Both the position numbers and the translations under genes were made by a program. This document shows, one piece after another, positions 32,055 through 37,489 of a DNA stretch of 37,489 nucleotides; position 1 is the first letter of the stretch, and the number at the start of each line of letters is the position of its first letter. Source of the DNA: Bacteroidales bacterium (GTDB taxonomy: Bacteria; Bacteroidota; Bacteroidia; Bacteroidales; UBA3824). The DNA lies in the NCBI GenBank assembly GCA_017417315.1, contig JAFPZK010000060.1:1-37489 (forward strand). The letters are read 5' to 3'. The notes beneath the pieces were generated by a model. That model was not told where the DNA came from. It saw only the letters and a program-made list of their open reading frames with translations, and did no database searches.

Positions 32055-33306
32055 TGTCAACTCCGTATTTTTCAATTAAATCAAACGATTTGTTGAACGA
32101 TGCAAAGATTGGTTCAATGTCTGTACCCAATTCATTGTAGCTGAACGTATCGGCATTGTTGTTCTGTTCTGCGAGATAGAATGTGGTGTCGTCAAGTACG
32201 CCTTCTTTCTCCGCTATATAACGAATCGCCGACACCATGTCAGGGTCGTGGCTTGCCAACATGATGAAAAGCCCTGTTTCTTTGTGGATTTTTACGAGCA
32301 TCCTCGCAAACTCCACAATCCACTGCGGGTGCAGGTGCGCTTCCGGCTCGTCAAGTATGAGAATGTTGCCTTGTGTCAGGTAGCCATTTTCCAAAAGCCT
32401 ATCGAGGTAGGCGAATGACTTTATGCCCGTCGCCATCTGTTCAAGTTTTATGGTGAGGTTGTCGCTTGCTTTTTTGAAAGAGAGCTCTTTGTTGCCAAAA
32501 ATGTCTACCTTGTCTATTACAGCACCACCGGTAATGTCGTGGATTTTAGACAGAATCTCTTTGATGTTTTCAGCCTCGAAATTTTCGACTTTTGTATTGA
32601 GACATTTGCGCAGTTCATTCCAAAATGGATTGTTGGTTTTTGTGACATTGAGTGCCATTGGAGTGTCAATCAAATACGCCGCTTTCAAACCCAATATGGT
32701 TCCTAGTCTTGGGGGGGTGATAATTTCCACACCGTCTTCTTTGAAGGACAAATTTTGTGGTTCGCCACTCTCGTCGAATTTTTCTGTATACTTGAAAAAT
32801 TTTTCTATTGGTCGTTCTTTTAATAATTTAATATAGTTGTCTATAATTTTATTTGCTTTTCCTATTTGTGTTTTTTTAAACCTTTCAAGTGCCTCTGCAT
32901 CGGATTCTCCTTTTTGTTTTTTGATTCCAAGATAGTTGAAAATACGTTTTTTGTCATTAGAATCCATTCCTTTTAAATTTGATTGCATAATACCAACGAT
33001 ATCACCTATTATTGTACCAATAATAGGTTCACCTGTATTTATTGCTCCTGCAAATACTATTTTATCATACTCTTTGCTTTTATCAATATTTTTGTATTTA
33101 GAAACCAAATCAGTTATTTCTTTCGTATATTCAATATTTTGTTCTTCTTCAAACTTGCTTGAAAAATTCACAATATAATACAGCCACCTTGCCAATGTGC
33201 TTTTGCCGCAGCCATTGATGCCAGCCAAAACCGTTATGCCGTTGATGGCAATGTCCGCTTTGCTAATTGAATGGTAGTTTTCTATTTTGAATCTGTATGT
33301 GTTCAT
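32044..33306 (-). CDS. AAA ATPase of the ABC/OLD-like (AAA_15/AAA_21) group
   Basis: 420 residues. It starts RFKIENYHSISKADIAINGI, the usual opening of OLD/RecF-like ATPases. Walker A GINGCGKST is at 29-37, a helical insertion at about 50-240, Walker B LILDEPEAHLHPQW near 310-325 and a switch histidine in LASHDPDMVSAIRYIAE. The DEPEAHLHP form is shared by ATPases of anti-phage systems such as Septu PtuA, PARIS AriA, Gabija GajA and retron Septu-like effectors. Here the partner at its 3' end is a putative PD-(D/E)XK nuclease. The middle of the gene is more AT-rich than the conserved ends. A TATCTTTG on the minus strand (complement of 33329-33336) is a probable -7 element 23 bp before the ATG. 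Confidence 0.85.
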   Translation of the reverse strand: MNTYRFKIENYHSISKADIAINGITVLAGINGCGKSTLARWLYYIVNFSSKFEEEQNIEYTKEITDLVSKYKNIDKSKEYDKIVFAGAINTGEPIIGTIIGDIVGIMQSNLKGMDSNDKKRIFNYLGIKKQKGESDAEALERFKKTQIGKANKIIDNYIKLLKERPIEKFFKYTEKFDESGEPQNLSFKEDGVEIITPPRLGTILGLKAAYLIDTPMALNVTKTNNPFWNELRKCLNTKVENFEAENIKEILSKIHDITGGAVIDKVDIFGNKELSFKKASDNLTIKLEQMATGIKSFAYLDRLLENGYLTQGNILILDEPEAHLHPQWIVEFARMLVKIHKETGLFIMLASHDPDMVSAIRYIAEKEGVLDDTTFYLAEQNNNADTFSYNELGTDIEPIFASFNKSFDLIEKYGVDNGI

Positions 33307-33375
33307 TTTTTGTTTGGTATTTAACGTGCAAAGATATATTTTTTGGAGAAAAAGCAGAATTATTTTTCAATTTTT

Positions 33376-33407
33376 TTTGTTGTTTTTAAAAAAAAGTTTT
33401 ATATTTG
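33376..33407 (+). promoter_or_regulatory. Promoter of the phoH-helicase operon
   Basis: TTTG (33376-33379), a 20-bp spacer and TATATTTG (33400-33407) fit the consensus and sit 37 bp before the ATG at 33445. Confidence 0.65.
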
Positions 33408-33444
33408 AGACTTGAAGTTTTCAACCTTAAAATCTTATTTGATT

Positions 33445-34776
33445 ATGAAAGATAACAAAAAAACATTTGTGCTTGATACAAACGTTATCTTGCACGATTT
33501 CAGAAGTATATACAATTTTGAGGAGAACGATTTGGTTGTTCCGATTGTCGTTTTGGAAGAGTTGGACAAGTTCAAAAAGGGCAACGATACAATCAATCTC
33601 AACGCCCGCGAGTTTATGAGAACCCTTGATAATCTTACTGAAACTTGTACCAATATGGAAGACGGCATTTCTTTGGGCGAGGGGAGAGGGCAACTTTTCA
33701 TTACAAGCGGAAAACCTTTTTCTAAGGAAATGCAACTCTCGTTTTCTGAGCCGATTCCTGACCATAAAATTCTCGCAGTGGCGGTTTGGGAGAAAAAAAC
33801 TTTCCCCGAAAAAAACGTCATTTTGGTTTCGCAGGATATTAACCTCAGAATGAAATCCCGTGCCTTAGGCATTGAGGCTCAGGACTATAAAACCGGCAAA
33901 GTGGAAAACGCAGAACGACTTTTTCAAGGTGTAAGATTAATAGAAGAGCCGACCGGCGAAATCGTTTCAAAAATTTACCGAGACGGTTCTATTGATTTAA
34001 CGGAAAGCGGCATTCAGGCGGAACTTTCGCCTAACGAATATTTCCTGTTAGGCGACGAAAAAACAAATGCGATGTGCTTTTATAGTAAGCAGGACAATCA
34101 AATCTGCAAGGTTACCAAGCACCGTTCGAGCGGAATTATGCCTCGAAATGCTGAACAATCTTTTGTTTTTGACGCCCTTATGCGCCCTGAAATCACGCTT
34201 GTTACCATAACGGGAAAAGCCGGTACGGGAAAAACGCTTTTGGCTCTTGCGGCGGCTTTGGAGCAGGAAAAACAATTTATGCAGATTTTTCTTTCGCGCC
34301 CGATTGTACCGCTCGGAAACAAGGATTTAGGTTATCTTCCGGGTAATGAAAAGCAGAAAATCAACCCTTACATGCAGCCGCTTTTCGACAATCTTAACGT
34401 CATAAAAACCACTCTCGGACTTAATTCCAAAAGTTCGCAAAACATCGACAAAATGTTAAAAGAGGAAAAACTTTTGGTATCGCCTTTGGCATACATCAGA
34501 GGTCGCAGCCTTAACAATTCGTTTTTCATTGTTGACGAAGCGCAAAACCTTACTCCTCACGAGGTTAAAACTATCATCACGAGAGCGGGAGACGGCACGA
34601 AAATTGTGTTTACCGGCGATGTGGAACAGATTGACTCACCCTTTTTGGATTTGCGTTCAAACGGACTCTCGTATCTTGCCGACAAGATGAAAGGTCAGGA
34701 CTTTTTTGCTCACATCAATCTTGTTCACGGAGAAAGAAGCCGCATGGCGGATATTGCAAGTAAAATTTTGGATTAA
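33445..34776 (+). CDS. phoH: PIN-PhoH fusion ATPase/ribonuclease
   Basis: 443 residues combining a PIN ribonuclease domain (about 5-150; KTFVLDTNVILHDF with D11, then VVLEELDKF, and LVSQDINLRMKS with an acidic metal site) with a PhoH-type ATPase (about 235-440; Walker A GKAGTGKT at 257-264, VSPLAYIRGRSL, IVDEAQNLTPHE, TGDVEQID). This two-domain form (YlaK or PhoH2 type) is known to act as an RNA helicase/RNase in mycobacteria. ATG 33445 is preferred over the TTG eleven codons earlier because it immediately precedes the PIN domain. Its stop is 3 bp before the helicase ATG, so the two form an operon. Confidence 0.92.
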   Translation: MKDNKKTFVLDTNVILHDFRSIYNFEENDLVVPIVVLEELDKFKKGNDTINLNAREFMRTLDNLTETCTNMEDGISLGEGRGQLFITSGKPFSKEMQLSFSEPIPDHKILAVAVWEKKTFPEKNVILVSQDINLRMKSRALGIEAQDYKTGKVENAERLFQGVRLIEEPTGEIVSKIYRDGSIDLTESGIQAELSPNEYFLLGDEKTNAMCFYSKQDNQICKVTKHRSSGIMPRNAEQSFVFDALMRPEITLVTITGKAGTGKTLLALAAALEQEKQFMQIFLSRPIVPLGNKDLGYLPGNEKQKINPYMQPLFDNLNVIKTTLGLNSKSSQNIDKMLKEEKLLVSPLAYIRGRSLNNSFFIVDEAQNLTPHEVKTIITRAGDGTKIVFTGDVEQIDSPFLDLRSNGLSYLADKMKGQDFFAHINLVHGERSRMADIASKILD

Positions 34777-34779
34777 AAA

Positions 34780-37185
34780 ATGGACGGATTCAAGTTAAAT
34801 GAAAGATTAGAATTAGCGTTCAATTACCTTTTTTATACCGGCAGAAATGTTTTTCTGACCGGCAAGGCGGGTACCGGCAAAACTACTTTTTTGAAAGAGT
34901 TGAAAGCCCAATCCCCTAAACGTATGGTTGTTACCTCGCCGACGGGCGTTGCTGCGGTTAATGCCGGCGGGGTAACTCTCCATTCGTTTTTTCAACTGCC
35001 TTTTGGTACGCAGATTCCGGGAATGTCGCGGAAGGAGAGCCGTAAGTTCAATTTTCAGAAAATGAAAATCGACATTATCCGCTCCTTAGAATTGCTTGTC
35101 ATTGACGAGATTTCTATGGTCAGAGCCGACCTTTTGGATTCGGTTGACGCGGTTTTGAGACGGTACAGAAACAGCGACAAACCTTTCGGCGGGGTTCAGA
35201 TGTTGCTTATTGGCGATATGCAGCAACTATCGCCCGTTGTTACGCCCGACGAGGCAGAAATCTTGCGCCCTTATTACGACACGTTTTATTTTTTCGGGTC
35301 AAAGGCTTGGCAGCAAACAAATTACGTCTGCATAGAACTCAACGAAGTTTTCCGTCAGACAGACGAAAATTTTATTTCGGTTTTAAACGAAATCCGTGAT
35401 TCAAAGGCAAATCAAAGTACGATTGAAAAACTTAACGCTCAATACCGTCCCGGATTTAAGCCGCTTGACGGAGAAGACATCGTAACCCTCGTTACGACAA
35501 ATAATCAGGCGGACAGAATTAATCAGACGCATCTTTTGGCACTTGATACGCCCGTTCAGACTTTTACGGCTGAGGTTGAAGGCGACTTTCCCGAATCTGC
35601 TTACCCGGTGGAAAAAAATCTGACTTTGAAAAAAGATTCTGTCGTGATGTTCCTAAAAAACGATCCGTCGTCGGAAAAAGCCTTTTATAACGGTAAAATC
35701 GGCAGAATTACGGGCTTTGAAGACGGCGCAGTGAAGGTAAAATGCAAAGGCGACGATTTTGAAATCACCGTCAATCCGCTGGCTTGGGAAAACATGAAAT
35801 ATTCCGTTGACGAAACTACAAAAGAAATAACGGAAGAGGTTGCGGGGGTTTTTAAGCAGATTCCTTTGAAAACGGCTTGGGCGGTAACAATCCACAAAAG
35901 TCAGGGCTTGACTTTTGACAAAGTGATGATTGACGCTTCTAATAGTTTTGCTCACGGACAGGTTTATGTTGCGCTGTCAAGATGCAGGACTCTGGAAGGT
36001 TTGATACTGTTGAAACCGTTAGCAATCAGGGATTTAATATATGATTCTACGGTTAATTCGTTTTCAAAAACCGTTGAGCAGAAAACGCCTGACAATACGC
36101 TTTTGATTCGCGACAAAAGGGATTATTTTTTTGACACGGTAGGTGATTTATTCGACTTTTTGCCGCTTTTTAACGCTTTGAAAACTCTTCAACGGCAGTT
36201 GGATATAGCGGGAGGCTCTGTTTTTGGTAATTTCAAAACGGTGAAAGGTTTGGATTCGGTGGTTTATGAAAACTTTGTTGTTGTTTCGGAAAAGTTTTTG
36301 AAGTTTATCCGTTCAAACTATGCTTTGTCGGAAAACATCGATAAGGAAGAAAACCTTTTGTCAAGAATCCGCAACGGTTGTTCGTATTATTTGGACAAAT
36401 GCAAAACTCTGTTGGACAGCGGAATAGAAAATTTCGATTTTGTCTCGGACGACAAAACAAAATTGGAAAAAATCGCCGAGGCTGCTCAAAATATGCTTTT
36501 TATTTATAGTTTCAAAAAAGCGGTTTTGGACTTTTGCAAAGACAAATTTTCCGTAACTTCGTACTATTCTCAAAAGGCGAAACTCTCGATGCCTGACGGT
36601 TTGAAAAAAGTTAAAAAGTCCGTTGCTCCGAAAGAAAAAGGCTCGAAACATTTTTCTGCGTTGGTAGAGTGGAGAAAACAAGTTGCTGATAATTACGACG
36701 TTGACGAGAGGGAAATCGTTTCTACGAAAACGCTTCAAGAGATTGCCGACAAAAAACCGCACACGACAGAGGCTCTGCTTGCAATAAAAGGCATGGGCGG
36801 CAAGGCAAAAAAATATGCCAAAGATATTCTTTCTGTTTTGAAAAAATTGGGCGAGGACATTCCGCAAAAAGAACTCGAAGATGCGGAATACGAAAGTCTG
36901 TCAACTCAGGAAAAAACTTTGCGGCTCTATCTTAACGGCGGGACTATCCAGAGGATTGCTGAGAGCAGAAAAATCTCCGTTGAAACGGTTTTGGGACATT
37001 TGGCAAAATACGTTTCAAGCGGCGAAGTTTCAGCCGAAAACCTTATTTCAAGTGAGCGTTTGGAAGAACTTGCAGGCTTTATCCGCAAATATCCGAACTT
37101 AACAGACAAGGAAATCGTCAGCGGAAACAAATTCTCTTACGGTGAGATAAAAATCGCAAGGGCTTATTTAGAATCTCCTTTGTGA
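34780..37185 (+). CDS. PIF1/RecD-like helicase with HRDC and C-terminal HTH domains
   Basis: 801 residues. The N-terminal two-thirds is a superfamily 1B helicase of the PIF1/RecD2 group: Walker A GKAGTGKTT at 28-36, SPTGVAAVNAGG, LLVIDEISMV, LIGDMQQLSPV, the ELNEVFRQ motif, and C-terminal AWAVTIHKSQGLTF and HGQVYVALSRCRTLEGL. After about 430 comes a family-specific helical region, then an HRDC domain (about 625-690: LVEWRKQVADNYDV, LLAIKGMGGKAKKYA) and an HTH_40-type helix-turn-helix (about 705-800: TLRLYLNGGTIQRIAESRKIS). This arrangement is frequent in Bacteroidota and probably serves replication-fork or recombination repair. It is coupled to phoH with a 3-bp gap. Confidence 0.92.
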   Translation: MDGFKLNERLELAFNYLFYTGRNVFLTGKAGTGKTTFLKELKAQSPKRMVVTSPTGVAAVNAGGVTLHSFFQLPFGTQIPGMSRKESRKFNFQKMKIDIIRSLELLVIDEISMVRADLLDSVDAVLRRYRNSDKPFGGVQMLLIGDMQQLSPVVTPDEAEILRPYYDTFYFFGSKAWQQTNYVCIELNEVFRQTDENFISVLNEIRDSKANQSTIEKLNAQYRPGFKPLDGEDIVTLVTTNNQADRINQTHLLALDTPVQTFTAEVEGDFPESAYPVEKNLTLKKDSVVMFLKNDPSSEKAFYNGKIGRITGFEDGAVKVKCKGDDFEITVNPLAWENMKYSVDETTKEITEEVAGVFKQIPLKTAWAVTIHKSQGLTFDKVMIDASNSFAHGQVYVALSRCRTLEGLILLKPLAIRDLIYDSTVNSFSKTVEQKTPDNTLLIRDKRDYFFDTVGDLFDFLPLFNALKTLQRQLDIAGGSVFGNFKTVKGLDSVVYENFVVVSEKFLKFIRSNYALSENIDKEENLLSRIRNGCSYYLDKCKTLLDSGIENFDFVSDDKTKLEKIAEAAQNMLFIYSFKKAVLDFCKDKFSVTSYYSQKAKLSMPDGLKKVKKSVAPKEKGSKHFSALVEWRKQVADNYDVDEREIVSTKTLQEIADKKPHTTEALLAIKGMGGKAKKYAKDILSVLKKLGEDIPQKELEDAEYESLSTQEKTLRLYLNGGTIQRIAESRKISVETVLGHLAKYVSSGEVSAENLISSERLEELAGFIRKYPNLTDKEIVSGNKFSYGEIKIARAYLESPL

Positions 37186-37210
37186 ATTTAATAAAAAAAC
37201 ATTATCTTTG
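37179..37210 (+). promoter_or_regulatory. Promoter before the broken gene at the right edge
   Basis: TTTG (37179-37182, overlapping the helicase stop), a 20-bp spacer and TATCTTTG (37203-37210), 23 bp before an ATG at 37234. The promoter outlived the gene it served: the frame from that ATG stops after 36 codons. Confidence 0.55.
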
Positions 37211-37233
37211 CAACAAATCAAAAACAATATTAG

Positions 37234-37489
37234 ATGGAATTTAATAAAACTACTAATGACAATCAGTTGAGCAGCGGCGGATTTAGAAGATTGGGATTTT
37301 GCAATCAGCAGAGTTATCGGTGTTTTCATAATGAATTTTTATGACCCGAACGAGAGCCAGAAGATTGCTCGGAATTGTTGGATGAATGAGGAAACCCATA
37401 AAATATCTTCAAACCTTCAAGAATATTGGAAAGTTCAACTTCCGTATTTCAGGAAGCATAATTTGAAAGCGGAGAATTGTACTTCAAAA
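37234..37489 (+). pseudogene. Frame-broken PDDEXK-family (transposase-like nuclease) remnant, truncated by window end
   Basis: From ATG 37234 the frame ends after 36 codons (37344). A second frame, open from 37271 to the end of the window (73 codons), reads LEDWDFAISRVIGVFIMNFYDPN, then NCWMNEETHKISSNLQEYWKVQLPYFRKH. This resembles the middle of the PD-(D/E)XK nuclease family transposase group (TIGR01784-like: a strand with a hydrophobic core, then a segment ending ...ELPKF.K). The normal N-terminal nuclease part is missing between promoter and this segment, so the gene seems to be deleted and frameshifted. The family call is moderate; the continuation outside the window would settle it. Confidence 0.5.

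Overview
The window looks like a chromosomal segment of an uncultured AT-rich member of the Bacteroidota, probably Bacteroidales. The signs are repeated promoters of the Bacteroidota type (TTTG, a 19-20 bp spacer, then TAnnTTTG), proteins with type IX secretion C-terminal sorting domains, a Rho factor with a proline/glutamine-rich insertion, a hybrid two-component system (HTCS), BspA-like leucine-rich proteins, and near absence of strong Shine-Dalgarno sequences. No rRNA, tRNA or CRISPR array was seen.

Left end (1-2344): the distal part of a diversity-generating retroelement (DGR). Bases 1-37 are the last codons of the variable target gene. They are followed by a large GC-rich inverted repeat, a small accessory gene that is not a recognisable Avd, a structured leader, an adenine-rich template repeat with 14 AAC codons, and a DGR-type reverse transcriptase. 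Bases 1-29 are identical to the 3' end of the template repeat (1088-1116). This is the most interesting system here: a targeted hypermutation cassette acting on a protein with a Fib_succ_major/FGE-like (C-type-lectin-like) tail.

2393-8362: families typical of genome flux lie among tRNA modification genes. They are an Rpn/PDDEXK_2 nuclease, an intact AAA-DUF4143 ATPase with a three-site palindromic operator, a MiaB-type methylthiotransferase of unusual sequence, a headless DUF4143 gene on 32-bp tandem repeats, and mtaB. 8366-14586: a T9SS-exported trypsin-like protease, divergent from an FHA / thioredoxin-like / TrkH operon.

14600-18262: an accessory islet separates trkH from its likely partner trkA (18278). 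It holds an XRE-type toxin-antitoxin-like pair with a palindromic operator, a wrecked antitoxin gene, a candidate structured RNA, two paralogous Bor-like lipoproteins (the second cut by an in-frame TAG), a beta-barrel-like ORF of different codon use, and a RelE/ParE-type toxin-antitoxin pair.

18970-31554: mostly minus strand. A tight operon runs rho, a DUF285 repeat protein, a DUF1846 protein, an LRR_5 membrane protein and a class III aminotransferase. Then come a tiny protein made of a signal peptide and a sorting domain, kdsB, and an HTCS with no visible polysaccharide-utilisation locus, divergent from a secreted SGNH hydrolase. 31560-33306 is an AAA ATPase plus PD-(D/E)XK-like nuclease pair, a plausible defence module. 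33445-37185 is a phoH / PIF1-RecD-like helicase operon. The right edge carries a broken PDDEXK-family remnant.

Start codons were moved inward from the longest ORF where a promoter or signal peptide demanded it (protease, HTCS, kdsB, phoH, miaB, DUF1846).
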